Assembly (NCBI GenBank): GCA_028283825.1
Contig: JAPWJW010000003.1
Coordinates: 1,077,501-1,141,500, forward strand
Length of the DNA: 64,000 nucleotides
Direction of reading: 5' to 3'
Origin: Azospirillaceae bacterium
GTDB taxonomy: Bacteria > Pseudomonadota > Alphaproteobacteria > Azospirillales > Azospirillaceae
Part shown: positions 36,201-48,740 of the stretch, piece by piece
How positions within the stretch are numbered: the first letter of the stretch is position 1
Layout: each line of letters starts with the position of its first letter
Notes under the pieces: model-generated
Database searches by the model: none
What the model was told of the DNA's origin: nothing
The model's input: the letters and a program-made list of their open reading frames with translations, nothing else
Translations under genes and position numbers: made by a program

Positions 36201-36362
36201 CGCCTGGCCATCGATGCGCCGGCGCTCCTCCGCGCTCAGACCGTGGGCCGCCAGCAGGGCGCGCACCGCCATCTCTTCATTCACATGCTTGGCACCGCGC
36301 AGGGCGGCGCGCGGGGTATCGAGATCAGCGGTTGAGGCGGTGGAAACCGGCGCCTGGGACAT
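33207..36362 (-). CDS. putA: Bifunctional proline dehydrogenase / L-glutamate-gamma-semialdehyde dehydrogenase PutA
   Basis: The protein has 1051 residues and oxidises proline to glutamate via P5C with FAD and NAD, probably peripheral to the inner membrane. The N-terminal helical arm and beta8-alpha8 PRODH barrel have ISIKLSALHPRY-type VSIKLSALHPRY, MVRLVKGAYWDTEIK and FATHNAYTIAAI. The C-terminal aldehyde dehydrogenase has FVCISPWNFPLAIF, GGVAFTGSTETA, general base Glu in VAETGGQN and catalytic Cys in SAGQRCSAMRVL (about residue 840). The ribbon-helix-helix DNA-binding domain of enteric PutA is absent, so control falls to the divergent Lrp-type gene. Confidence 0.96.
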   Translation of the reverse strand: MSQAPVSTASTADLDTPRAALRGAKHVNEEMAVRALLAAHGLSAEERRRIDGQAVAVVNAARARRSELGPLDAFMQEFGLSNQEGIALMCIAECLLRIADPDTADRLIAEKIMKGQWDQHLGRSDSAFVNAAAWGLMLTGRVVEVEPRQGDAPGLLRRLIQRSGEPVIRAAMMKAMRVMGEHFVMGRTIAEAVAEARKVKPEGTVHSYDMLGEGARTWEQADRYQASYLNAIATVGKAAAGKGPYAAPGVSIKLSALHPRYVYAKYADVMAQLLPRVKDLAIQAKRWDINLTIDAEEADRLDISLDLLEGLARDPDLAGWHGLGLAIQAYQKRTAHLVDWLAALGRSAGRRLMVRLVKGAYWDTEIKFSQTQGHADYPVYTKKAATDLSYLVCARKMLAAKDAIYPQFATHNAYTIAAILHLAGDNRDLEFQRLHGMGDLLYAAARDQLRAVPRVRIYAPVGTHEDLLPYLVRRLLENGANSNFVNAYMDPAIPVGQVVADPIALLEALPVLRHAGIPTPDKLYGADRANSRGIDLTDDATVQALRADIDAALAQSWTAGPIVGGQDVAGKNARPVLDPSDRKRPVGTTADTTPEQIDRALALSAKAQPAWNDLGGEGRARILDAMGDALEGDTPALMGILIREAGKTWGDAVAEVREAVDFCRYYAGLARTQFGAPTRLPGPTGESNELSLHGRGTFVCISPWNFPLAIFAGQVAAALAAGNAVVAKPAEQTTLVGARAVRLFHGAGVPTDILHLLPGDGETVGAALVADARIGGVAFTGSTETARAINRALAARDGAIVPLVAETGGQNAMIVDSTALLEQVVDDCITSAFQSAGQRCSAMRVLFVQDDVADQMAHLLKGAMELITLGDPMDLATDVGPIIDADARKILEDHAARMDREAKLVHACPTGTPHADGTFFGPRLYEIDGLKRLPREVFGPILHIVRWKADALDQVLADIDATGYGLTLGVHSRLENRAQEIFRRLNCGNTYINRNMVGAVVGVQPFGGHGLSGTGPKAGGPHYLLRFATEKTLTVNITAFGGNADLLGLGG

Positions 36363-36491
36363 GACACTGCCTTAGGGTCGAGGGGGTGGTGGATGTCGCG
36401 GATTATGGCGAGATGCGCGGCATATTTCCCGCCGATTTAGGCGATTTTTCAGTATATCATCCGGCCAAGAACACCTTCGGACGACGAAAAT

Positions 36492-36977
36492 ATGACCCGC
36501 CAAACCGCGGACCAGTTGGACCGCATCGACCTGAACATCCTGCGCATCCTGCAGGAGGATGGGCGGCTATCGAACGTTGAGCTGTCGCGGCGGGTGAACC
36601 TGTCGCCCACGCCCTGTCTGGAACGGGTTCGGCGCCTGGAACGCGACGGTTACATCCAGGGCTACAATGCCCGGCTGGACCCGGAACGGTTGGGCCGCGG
36701 CCTGATGGCCTTCATCGAGGTGCGGCTGGACCGCACCACCCCCGACGTCTTCCACATCTTCGCCGAGGCGGTGGCCCGCCTGGATGAGATCCAGGAATGC
36801 CACATGGTGGCCGGCGGCTTCGACTACCTGGTCAAGGTGCGGGTGGCCGACATGGCCGCCTACCGCGCCTTCCTGGGCGACAAGCTGTCCAGCATCCAGG
36901 GTGTTGCCCAGACCCACACCTACATGGTGATGGAGGAGGTCAAATCCACGGCGGCGATACCGGTGCCGGGGCGATAG
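36492..36977 (+). CDS. putR: Lrp/AsnC family regulator, probable proline-responsive activator of putA (PutR-like)
   Basis: The protein has 161 residues. The N-terminal helix-turn-helix LDRIDLNILRILQEDGRLSNVELSRRVNLSPTPCLERVRRLERDGYI is typical of Lrp/AsnC proteins, and the RAM effector domain follows (HMVAGGFDYLVKVRVADMAAYRAFL). Divergent arrangement from putA with a 129-bp shared intergenic region is the known PutR pattern in Alphaproteobacteria, where the protein activates putA with proline. The symbol rests on synteny and family, not on a visible operator. Confidence 0.85.
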   Translation: MTRQTADQLDRIDLNILRILQEDGRLSNVELSRRVNLSPTPCLERVRRLERDGYIQGYNARLDPERLGRGLMAFIEVRLDRTTPDVFHIFAEAVARLDEIQECHMVAGGFDYLVKVRVADMAAYRAFLGDKLSSIQGVAQTHTYMVMEEVKSTAAIPVPGR

Positions 36978-37044
36978 CGGACCGCCTACAAGAAAGCAAT
37001 CCAACCAAGCATCGCCACCGACAATGGCAACAATATTAGGAATA

Positions 37045-37746
37045 TTAGATTTGATGCTCACGCAGTAATTTCACAGCATCTTCCACGTCATGTTCCACCA
37101 TCCCCCGCAGTGACACGCAGTTGGCGGGTGACCCTCCATAAGATTGGGAAATGGTTTCATCAAGGGCCCGCTGGAACTGTGCCCTTCGCGGCAAATTTTT
37201 TATATTCTGGATATATTGTTTCGCAAACGTCAGGCTATTATTTTCCGCCCACCCACAGAAGTGGGCCATGGTGGCTCTATTTGCCACAGAAAGTATCGCC
37301 CGATAGGCGTCGTGGACAAATGGCCCACACAGAGAACTCAACGGAGCGCCATCAGCCCCCGCCCGCTCACAATCCCAAACCGTATAAGAGTCGTTCGACC
37401 AATATGCGATTGCCTTATAATTCTTCCAACCTCCATCGCCGAAGAACTTAGAACTTTCCTGGCTTTGAGGAATTTTGTCACCAACCGCGAAGAAAGCGAC
37501 AAAGCAAGGATTGTGATCCCGGCACACCGCAGAAACGGCGCCATCGTACACGGACCTATCCTTCAGAGAATCAGATGATATCTCAATAAATGGACTATAC
37601 GGCCCCTCAGAAAGACCACCAACCAAATGCCATTTCGTCTTTTTTTCCATAGTTTCCGCAGAAATTGCATCGTCGTTTTTTGCGAGCACCAGGAAAGACA
37701 CAACCAAAGACAGACAAAAAAGGCCGCTTAGTATATATTTTTTCAT
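37045..37746 (-). CDS. Exported orphan protein in AT-rich DNA
   Basis: The protein has 233 residues. MKKYILSGLFCLSLVVSFLVLA is a clear signal peptide, so the product is exported. The mature part has several cysteines (AVCRDHNPCF, WDCERAG, SLCGPF, HFCGW, ANCVS), suggesting disulphides, and the block FFGDGGWKNYKAIAYWSNDSYTVWDCE. I do not recognise a family. Base composition here is far more AT-rich than the neighbours (about half AT) and codon use differs, indicating recent acquisition. The start at 37746 is set by the signal peptide. Confidence 0.72.
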   Translation of the reverse strand: MKKYILSGLFCLSLVVSFLVLAKNDDAISAETMEKKTKWHLVGGLSEGPYSPFIEISSDSLKDRSVYDGAVSAVCRDHNPCFVAFFAVGDKIPQSQESSKFFGDGGWKNYKAIAYWSNDSYTVWDCERAGADGAPLSSLCGPFVHDAYRAILSVANRATMAHFCGWAENNSLTFAKQYIQNIKNLPRRAQFQRALDETISQSYGGSPANCVSLRGMVEHDVEDAVKLLREHQI

Positions 37747-37860
37747 TCTTCCCTCGGATAAATGCATATAGGAATCCCGTACCCAGCATATACCCGCGAC
37801 GGTATGAATCCTAAGGATGTTAGACAGAAGAATGGTCCGCGGCCGGCCGAAACAACAACC

Positions 37861-39072
37861 TCAAGCGGCTTCCAACCACCCCGCCATCCCCTCCGCCGCA
37901 ACCAGCGCCCCGCTGAAGCAAGCTTGCAGCAGGTAGCCGCCGGTGGGCGCTTCCCAGTCCAGCATCTCGCCCACGGCGAACACGCCCGGCAGGCGGCGCA
38001 GCATCAGGTGATCGTCCACCGCGTCCAGCTTTATGCCGCCGGCGGTGGAGATGGCGCGGGACAGGCCCTGCATGGCGGTCAGGGTGATGGGCAGGGCTTT
38101 CACCCGGGCGGCCAGCGCGGCCGGCGTGGCGAGGTCGGCGGGGGCAGCACCTTCGCGCAGCAGGGCGGGGATGATGCCCTCCAGCCCCAGGGCCTTGCGC
38201 AGGCGGTTCTTCAGGCTTTCCGAAGCCGGCGCGCGGACCAGGCGCTGGGTGACGGCGGCCAGGTCCAGGTCGGGCTTCAGGTCCAGGCGCAAGGTGGCAT
38301 GGCCGTCGCGGGCGATGGCCTCACGCAAGGGGGCGCCCAGGGCGTAGAGGGCGCCACCCTCCAGGCCCGTGCGGGTCACGATGGCCTCCCCCCGGCTGGT
38401 GTGGCCGGCGAAGGTCAGGGCGATGCGCTTCAGGGGCTGGCCCTCCGCGCGCGCGACGAACGTGGGGGACCAGGCGACGTCGAAGCCGGCGTTGGCCGGG
38501 CGGAAGGGGGCGATCCCGACGCCCTTGGCCGCCAGCAGGGGCGCCCAGCCGCCGTCGGAGCCCAGGCGCGGCCAACTGGCGCCGCCCAGGGCCAGCAGGG
38601 TGGCGTCGGCCGCCACCGCCAGCGGACCGTCCGGCACCTCGAAGACCAGCGCGCCATCGGCATCCCATCCGGTCCAGCGGTGGCGGGCCTTGAGCGTCAC
38701 GCCCAGCCCGTCCAGCCGGCGCAGCCAGGCGCGCAGCAGGGGGGAGGCCTTGAGGCCCACGGGGAATACCCGGCCGCTGCTGCCGACGAAGGTCTCTATC
38801 CCCAGCCCTTCCACCCAGGCGCGCAGGTCGGCGGGCGTGAAACGGTCGAGCCAAGGTTTCACCACCGGGGCGGCAGCACCGTAGCGGGTGAGGAAACGCT
38901 CCAGCGGTTCGGAATGGGTGATGTTCAGACCGCCGCGCCCCGCCATCAGGAACTTGCGCGCCGGTGACGGCATGGCATCGAAGACGGTGACGGCCATGCC
39001 CTTGGCGGCCAGCGCCTCGGCCGCCATGAGGCCGGCGGGGCCGGCGCCGATGATGGCCACCGTCCGCTTCAT
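37861..39072 (-). CDS. FAD-dependent oxidoreductase, BaiN/TIGR03862 type
   Basis: The protein has 403 residues. The N-terminal dinucleotide-binding motif VAIIGAGPAGLMAAEALAAKG starts at residue 5, followed by KFLMAGRGGLNITHSEP, a hallmark of the HI0933/BaiN-like flavoprotein family. The C-terminal FAD site is GVFAVGEMLDWEAPTGGYLLQACFSGALVA. The subgroup with this length matches the TIGR03862 flavoproteins of unknown substrate. The start at 39072 is preferred because the Rossmann motif follows directly; the upstream extension is Arg/Pro-rich. Confidence 0.88.
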   Translation of the reverse strand: MKRTVAIIGAGPAGLMAAEALAAKGMAVTVFDAMPSPARKFLMAGRGGLNITHSEPLERFLTRYGAAAPVVKPWLDRFTPADLRAWVEGLGIETFVGSSGRVFPVGLKASPLLRAWLRRLDGLGVTLKARHRWTGWDADGALVFEVPDGPLAVAADATLLALGGASWPRLGSDGGWAPLLAAKGVGIAPFRPANAGFDVAWSPTFVARAEGQPLKRIALTFAGHTSRGEAIVTRTGLEGGALYALGAPLREAIARDGHATLRLDLKPDLDLAAVTQRLVRAPASESLKNRLRKALGLEGIIPALLREGAAPADLATPAALAARVKALPITLTAMQGLSRAISTAGGIKLDAVDDHLMLRRLPGVFAVGEMLDWEAPTGGYLLQACFSGALVAAEGMAGWLEAA

Positions 39073-39198
39073 ATGATCCGCCAATGCCGGCACCATCCGT
39101 CCCCTTGGAATAAACCACAGGCCGCTTCTAGGCACGCCGAGCCGCACCCGTCAATCCGCACCACCGAAAAGCGGGCGCCGCCCTGTGCCGGACGCATC

Positions 39199-39218
39199 AC
39201 ATAAAGACATCTTTATGT
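39199..39218 (+). promoter_or_regulatory. SahR-type operator upstream of metH
   Basis: ACATAAAGACATCTTTATGT is a perfect 20-bp inverted repeat (9-bp arms, CA spacer) about 80 nt upstream of the first metH gene. The same core ATAAAGA-N2-TCTTTAT recurs upstream of the ArsR-methyltransferase gene at 46023-46038. Confidence 0.8.
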
Positions 39219-39299
39219 TTGCATCTGTATCCCCACATGACTAGGGTGACGCACGTTTCATTCAAGATACCGGCCGTCCCGCCGGTGGAGCATGCCATC

Positions 39300-40373
39300 A
39301 TGGCCCTGACCCGATCCGAACGCCTGGCCCGCCTGCCCGAATTGCTGAAGCAGCGCATCCTGGTGCTGGACGGCGCCATGGGCACCATGATCCAGGGTTA
39401 CAAACTGGACGAGGCGGGCTATCGCGGCGAACGGTTCCGGGATTGGCACCGCGACGTGCGCGGCAACAACGACCTGCTGAACCTGACGCAGCCGCAGATC
39501 GTGCGCGAAATCCATCAGCAGTATTTCGACGCCGGCGCCGATATCGTCGAGACCAACACCTTCAATTCCACCAGCATCAGCCTGGCCGACTACGGCATGG
39601 AAGGCCTGGCGTATGAGTTCAACAAGGCCGGTGCGGCCCTGGCGCGCCAGGCCGGCGACGCGCTGGAGGATGCCGACCCGTCGCGTCCCCGCTACGTCGC
39701 CGGCGCCATCGGCCCCACCAACCGCACCGCGTCCATCAGCCCGGTGGTGACCGACCCCGGCTTCCGCAACGTCGATTTCGATGAGCTGCGCACCGCCTAT
39801 GTGGAACAGACGCGCGGCCTGATCGATGGCGGCGTGGACATGCTGCTGGTGGAGACCATCTTCGACACCCTGAACGCCAAGGCGGCCCTGTTCGCGGTGG
39901 AGGAAGTGCTGGAGGAAAAAGGGTTGGAACTGCCGGTCATGATCTCCGGCACCATCACCGACCGGTCCGGCCGCACCCTGTCCGGCCAGACGACGGAAGC
40001 CTTCTGGAACAGCCTGCGCCATGTGAAGCCGCTGAGCATCGGCCTGAACTGCGCTCTGGGCGCCGATTTGATGCGCCCCTATGTGCAGGAACTGAGCCGG
40101 GTGGCCGACACCTTCGTCAGCGCCCATCCCAACGCCGGATTGCCCAATGAGTTCGGCGGCTATGACGAGACGCCGGAACAGATGGCCGAGCAACTGCACC
40201 ACTGGGCCGGCGACGGCCTGGTGAACATCCTGGGCGGCTGTTGCGGCACCTCCCCCGCCCATATCCGCGCGATTGCCGAGGCGGTGAAGGGTGTCACGCC
40301 CCGCACCCCGGCCGATCGCCCGGCGCGCATGCGCCTGGCCGGGCTGGAACCGTTCGAGATGCCCGCGTTCTGA
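39300..40373 (+). CDS. metH: Methionine synthase, homocysteine S-methyltransferase part (MetH N-terminal module)
   Basis: The protein has 357 residues and corresponds to the first module of cobalamin-dependent methionine synthase. [19 protein letters not shown] starts the barrel. [22 protein letters not shown] and the zinc-ligand cysteines (IGLNCALGA and [13 protein letters not shown]) are present. The gene stops at 40373, and the remaining modules are a separate gene 61 nt downstream. This split is known in several Alphaproteobacteria and both halves look intact. GGTGGAG precedes the ATG. An inverted repeat at 39199-39218 probably controls it. Confidence 0.93.
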   Translation: MALTRSERLARLPELLKQRILVLDGAMGTMIQGYKLDEAGYRGERFRDWHRDVRGNNDLLNLTQPQIVREIHQQYFDAGADIVETNTFNSTSISLADYGMEGLAYEFNKAGAALARQAGDALEDADPSRPRYVAGAIGPTNRTASISPVVTDPGFRNVDFDELRTAYVEQTRGLIDGGVDMLLVETIFDTLNAKAALFAVEEVLEEKGLELPVMISGTITDRSGRTLSGQTTEAFWNSLRHVKPLSIGLNCALGADLMRPYVQELSRVADTFVSAHPNAGLPNEFGGYDETPEQMAEQLHHWAGDGLVNILGGCCGTSPAHIRAIAEAVKGVTPRTPADRPARMRLAGLEPFEMPAF

Positions 40374-40434
40374 TCCCCCGCCTTCCCCCAAGCCATCCCC
40401 GCCCGCAATCGTTTCGCCCCCGGAACCCGCCGCC

Positions 40435-43113
<2,679 letters not shown>

Positions 43114-43130
43114 GCGCCCTTCCAGGATAA

Positions 43131-43168
43131 GAAACGGGCCGCATCCATCGCCGGATGCGGCCCGTTTC
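43131..43168. terminator. Bidirectional terminator after metH
   Basis: A perfect 16-bp stem, GAAACGGGCCGCATCC / GGATGCGGCCCGTTTC, with a 6-nt loop lies between convergent metH and the crystallin-like gene. Confidence 0.85.
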
Positions 43169-43188
43169 ATTTCAGCGGTGCTGGAGCG

Positions 43189-43893
43189 TCACTGCCAGAT
43201 GTTGATCTGGTCCGGCGTGCAGCGATAGTGCCAGTGGTGGCCGTTCCAGCGCAGGCCACCGTCCCATTCCTCGCCCCGGAAATCGAAGTCGTGGGGCGGG
43301 CCGAAGCGCTGGACGAAGGCGTCGTAGATGCGGTGGCGGCAGTTGCCCATGGGCGGCGGCCCATCGTCGCGCCGGTCGTCGTTCCAGTTGATGCCGCCCT
43401 GCGGCCCCTGGTCATAACCCTGCTGCGGCTGGTCATAACCGGGCGGCCCCTCGGCCGGGCCGTTGTTCCAGTTGATGCCGCCACCATAGCCGGGCTGCGG
43501 CGGAGGGGGCGGTGGTTCATAGGCCGGCGGCGGCGGAGGCGGCGGACCGTCCCAGCGGCGGTCGCCGATCTCCCGCGCGGACGAGATGCTGTTGAACAGG
43601 CCGATGGAGCCCAGGTCGCCGATGCGCGTGCCCCGGCCCACCCGCTTACAGTCGCGAAAGCCGGAGTTCTTGCACACTTCCCAGTCGCCGGAGCGCACGA
43701 TCATGGACTTGGCGCGGTCGTTCCAGCGGCCCATGTCCGCCAGGTTTTCCACGCCGTCGCGGATGGTCAGCGCCTCCCCCCGGAAACCGGGTTCGGAAAA
43801 CAGCGTGATCTCGCCGGCCAGCGCGCCGGCGGCGGTGCCCAGGGTTCCGGCCAGGACGGCCATGCCCACCAGGCGTTGCAGCGTTTTTTTCAT
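43189..43893 (-). CDS. Exported beta/gamma-crystallin-domain protein with Pro-rich linker
   Basis: The protein has 234 residues. A signal peptide (KKTLQRLVGMAVLAGTLGTAAGALA) is followed by a Greek-key beta/gamma-crystallin-like domain: ITLFSEPGFRGEALTIRDGVENLADMGRWNDRAKSMIV, with WEVCKNSGFRDCKRVGRG as its second motif. A Pro/Gly-rich linker contains two copies of GGINWN. The C-terminal about 60 residues (NCRHRIYDAFVQRFG, WNGHHWHYRCTPDQINIWQ) form a compact Trp/His-rich segment. The start at 43893 is set by the signal peptide. It is probably periplasmic or secreted; the role is unknown. Confidence 0.78.
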   Translation of the reverse strand: MKKTLQRLVGMAVLAGTLGTAAGALAGEITLFSEPGFRGEALTIRDGVENLADMGRWNDRAKSMIVRSGDWEVCKNSGFRDCKRVGRGTRIGDLGSIGLFNSISSAREIGDRRWDGPPPPPPPAYEPPPPPPQPGYGGGINWNNGPAEGPPGYDQPQQGYDQGPQGGINWNDDRRDDGPPPMGNCRHRIYDAFVQRFGPPHDFDFRGEEWDGGLRWNGHHWHYRCTPDQINIWQ

Positions 43894-44066
43894 GACGATC
43901 CACCCTGTCCTCGACCGGACGGACGACCGCGATGGCCGTCCCTGTCCGAACATTCCATGGGTGCATTCCTGCAACGGAATGCCGCCCCCGGCGGATTTAA
44001 CCTAAACCGCCGAGAATGGCGAGCCCGTGGCAGGGTGATGACATCATTCGGGTTTTGGGGAAGCCT

Positions 44067-45975
<1,909 letters not shown>

Positions 45976-46022
45976 GGCCCAAAAGTCCCAATTGCGTTCG
46001 TCGTGTATGGTCGTTTGTACAT

Positions 46023-46038
46023 ATAAAGATGTCTTTAT
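46023..46038 (-). promoter_or_regulatory. SahR-type operator upstream of sahR-metF
   Basis: ATAAAGA-TG-TCTTTAT is a perfect inverted repeat with a 2-nt spacer, 48-63 nt upstream of the sahR start. It has identical arms to the metH site at 39201-39216, 6.8 kb away. Confidence 0.8.
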
Positions 46039-46257
46039 GCGAGAGAATAATCTCGCCGGACCGGGGTTGCCGGCCTACCCCGCAGTGCCGAAGCCGGCCC
46101 TGCCGCAAATGCGAAACCCATCCCTCAGATGCCCACCCCTATATCGAAGGTCAGATAGAAAAGGCCCCCCTGCTGGCCCACCTCTTAGTGGCGCCTGGAT
46201 TTCGCCATAAAGCATGGCAATCATCCTCAGTAACCGATCTCACCCGTGGGTTGCCGC

Positions 46258-47100
46258 ATGCGCCTCATGACGCTGACCTTGCCGAGCGGACGCCTGGTTT
46301 CTCGCCCGCTGCTTCGGCTGGGACGGCGGTTGGCCCCGACAATACTTGTCGTGGGCGCGCTCCTGGGCAGCTCGGCCTGCGCCACCCGTCCGGACGGCGG
46401 CACCATGCGCCCCGCCCTGGCAGGCCCCGAACCCAACGATCCGCTGGAAGGCATGAACCGCGGCATCTTCTGGTTCAATGACAAGGTGGACCAGAACGTG
46501 CTGCGCCCGGTGACCGTCGCCTACCGCTGGGTGTTGCCCCAGGGCCTGCGCGACGCCGTCTCCAACGTGCTGAACAACGTGCGCTCCCCCCTGACCCTGG
46601 CCAACAAGCTGCTGCAGGGGGATTGGGACGGCGCCGGGGTGGCGGTGGAGCGGTTCTTCGTCAATTCCACCGTCGGCATCGGCGGCCTGGTGGACGTGGC
46701 CGCCAACTGGGGCCTGCCCTACGACTATGAAAGCCTGGACCAGACCTTCGCCGTCTGGGGCATTGATGAGGGGCCGTACCTGGTCCTGCCCTTCCTGGGG
46801 CCATCGTCCGTGCGCGATGCCGTCGGCTACGGGCTGGAGGCCTGGGGCGACCCTGTGACGCGGGTGGCCGGAAATACCGACAACGACTGGGCCAACTACA
46901 CCCGCGTCGGCCTGACAGTGGTCGATGCGCGGTCCACCTACTTCGAGGCGCTGGACGACGTCCGCCGCAACAGCCTGGACTATTACGCCGCCATGCGCGC
47001 CCTGTACCGACAGCAGCGCGACGGCTACGTCCTCAACGGCAAGTCTGACCCGCACCAATATCCCACCATTCCCGACTACTCCCAGAACCCCGAGCCGTAA
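46258..47100 (+). CDS. mlaA: MlaA/VacJ family outer-membrane phospholipid-asymmetry protein
   Basis: The protein has about 280 residues. NDPLEGMNRGIFWFNDKVDQNVLRPVTVAYRWVLPQ starts the MlaA domain; FVNSTVGIGGLVDVA, ESLDQTFAVWGIDEGPYLVLPFLGPSSVRD and the YFEALDDVRRNSLDYYAAMRALYRQQR block complete it. MlaA extracts mislocalised phospholipids from the outer leaflet of the outer membrane and passes them to MlaC. A signal sequence with LLGSSAC suggests a lipoprotein, although the residue at -3 is Ser rather than Leu. ATG 46258 or GTG 46246 could be the start. mlaC follows on the same strand. Confidence 0.92.
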   Translation: MRLMTLTLPSGRLVSRPLLRLGRRLAPTILVVGALLGSSACATRPDGGTMRPALAGPEPNDPLEGMNRGIFWFNDKVDQNVLRPVTVAYRWVLPQGLRDAVSNVLNNVRSPLTLANKLLQGDWDGAGVAVERFFVNSTVGIGGLVDVAANWGLPYDYESLDQTFAVWGIDEGPYLVLPFLGPSSVRDAVGYGLEAWGDPVTRVAGNTDNDWANYTRVGLTVVDARSTYFEALDDVRRNSLDYYAAMRALYRQQRDGYVLNGKSDPHQYPTIPDYSQNPEP

Positions 47101-47107
47101 TAGAAAG

Positions 47108-47140
47108 GCCCCGCCCGCCGGCGCCCTGCCGGGAGGGGCC
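47108..47140 (+). other. Hairpin between mlaA and mlaC
   Basis: GGCCCC / GGGGCC outer arms enclose an inner GCCGG/CCGGC pairing directly after the mlaA stop. There is no T-run. It could attenuate or stabilise the transcript between the two genes. Confidence 0.45.
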
Positions 47141-47234
47141 GAACCGAACCAAACCCGGATCCCGTGACCCCCGTCACTGCACCCGCCCCCGTCAAAGACG
47201 GACAGTCCCGCCACACGATGAGACCAACAAGGCT

Positions 47235-47888
47235 ATGACCAACATGCTGACCCGCCGCACTCTTTTGCTCGGCACCGCTACGCTGGGCGTCGCCCTGTCC
47301 TTAGGGGTGCCCTTCGCCTCGCCCGCTTTCGCCGCCGCCGATACCGGTGCCGCGGTGAAGTTCGTGCAGTCGCTGGGCGACAAGGCCATCGGCGTCCTGT
47401 CGAAGCCCGGCATCTCGAAGGCGGAGGTCCAGTCCACCTTCGCCCAGTTGCTGGAACAGAATTTCGACGTCCAGACCATCGGCCGCTTCGTGCTGGGCCA
47501 GTACTGGAACCTGGCAAACGAGGCCCAGCGCCAGGAATACCAGAAGCTGTTCCAGACCATGATCGTCTCGGTCTATTCGGAACGCTTCAGCCAGTACGCG
47601 GGCGAGACCTTCAAGGTCGGCGCCGCCCAGCCGAACGGCGACAAGGACGCCATCGTCAACAGCCAGGTGGTGCGGTCCAACGGCCCGGCCGTGAACGTCG
47701 ATTGGCGCCTGCGGTCCAAGGACGGCAGCTTCCGCATCATCGACGTGGTGGTGGAGAATGTGAGCATGAGCCTAACCCAGCGGTCGGAATTCGCATCCGT
47801 CATCGAAAGCCACGGCCGCGACTTCAACGCCCTGCTGGAGGCGCTGCGCGACCGGATCCAGAAGGCGAACACCGGCGCCACCCAGTAA
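47235..47888 (+). CDS. mlaC: MlaC-type phospholipid-binding protein
   Basis: The protein has 217 residues. The signal peptide has a twin-arginine-like start (LTRRTLLLGTATLGVALSLG), ending near FASPAFAA. The mature part has FDVQTIGRFVLGQYWNLANEAQRQEYQKLFQTMIVSVYSERF and the NVDWRLRSKDGSFRIIDVVVENVSMSLTQRSEF block typical of MlaC/Ttg2D, the periplasmic carrier that shuttles phospholipids between MlaA and the MlaFEDB transporter. It lies 134 nt after mlaA; the mlaFED genes are not in the window. A terminator follows. Confidence 0.93.
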   Translation: MTNMLTRRTLLLGTATLGVALSLGVPFASPAFAAADTGAAVKFVQSLGDKAIGVLSKPGISKAEVQSTFAQLLEQNFDVQTIGRFVLGQYWNLANEAQRQEYQKLFQTMIVSVYSERFSQYAGETFKVGAAQPNGDKDAIVNSQVVRSNGPAVNVDWRLRSKDGSFRIIDVVVENVSMSLTQRSEFASVIESHGRDFNALLEALRDRIQKANTGATQ

Positions 47889-47956
47889 GTCAGCCACTTC
47901 AGCACGTGTTCTTAAAAAGCCGGTGAACCGGCATCGTTCGAGAGTTTGGCAGTTGG

Positions 47957-47994
47957 AAATGCCGCCCCCGGGCAACGACCTGGGGGCGGCATTT
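47957..47994 (+). terminator. Terminator of mlaA-mlaC
   Basis: A 13-bp stem, AAATGCCGCCCCC / GGGGGCGGCATTT, followed by CTGTTT lies 68 nt after the mlaC stop. It can also act for the convergent azoreductase gene. Confidence 0.8.
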
Positions 47995-48037
47995 CTGTTT
48001 CCGGAAAGCCTTGGCCGCGCCGAATACGGGTGCTGGG

Positions 48038-48661
48038 TCAGAACATGTCCGCCAGTTCCGCCGCCGTGAGCTTGGCCGCCGCGACCGTGTCGGCGGCGCG
48101 ACCATCCCAGGTATGCTCGACCGGCAGCGTCACAATCTCCCGCACGCCGATGAACGGCAGCCAGAATTCGATGTAGCCGCTCAAGTGTGAGAAGCCGGGC
48201 GACTGCTGGCCCTGGATCGCCGCTGCCTGACTTTGTCCGCGCACGTACACGACCAGGGCCTTGTCGATCGCCAGCGACGGCCCGTAGGCCTTGCCATCGA
48301 AGGTGAACAGCATGTTCCTTTGGCAGGATAGATCAATGAGTTGCTTCAATTTGTAGGGGTAGGAGAAATTCCACAGGGGAATGCCCAGGACGATCCGGTC
48401 AGCCGCCCTGAAGCGGGATGCCAGGCGTCCGATGCTGTCCCACGTGTCCTGTTCGGCGGCCGACATCGGCACGCCGGACACTCCTTTGTATTTGGTTCCG
48501 ATCGCGTCGCCATCGAACTCCGGCAACGGCTCTTTCCAAACGTCCAGCGTGTCGACCACCAGGTCGGACCGTCTGCGGCGGTAGGCGGAGAGGAAGGTGT
48601 CGACGATGGCGGCGGACACGGAGTCCGACCGCGGGGAGGCCAGTATGCTCAACAGTCGCAC
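48038..48661 (-). CDS. azoR: FMN-dependent NADH-azoreductase (flavodoxin-like fold)
   Basis: The protein has 207 residues. LLSILASPRSDSVSAAIVDTFL is the FMN phosphate-binding loop of AzoR/NQO-type enzymes. ADRIVLGIPLWNFSYPYKLKQLIDL is the family signature P-x-W-N-F-S-x-P, with FTFDGKAYGP after it. Such enzymes reduce quinones and azo dyes with NADH as electrophile-stress defence. The start is a GTG preceded by AAAGGA. It is divergent from a LysR regulator, which probably controls it. Confidence 0.88.
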   Translation of the reverse strand: MRLLSILASPRSDSVSAAIVDTFLSAYRRRRSDLVVDTLDVWKEPLPEFDGDAIGTKYKGVSGVPMSAAEQDTWDSIGRLASRFRAADRIVLGIPLWNFSYPYKLKQLIDLSCQRNMLFTFDGKAYGPSLAIDKALVVYVRGQSQAAAIQGQQSPGFSHLSGYIEFWLPFIGVREIVTLPVEHTWDGRAADTVAAAKLTAAELADMF

Positions 48662-48740
48662 GGGAGGGGATCCTTTCCTTCGCTCCGGTGGGCGGCATCA
48701 TAGGCGCTCGCGCAGACTCAGCCGGCTTGGCCCTGGGCAA

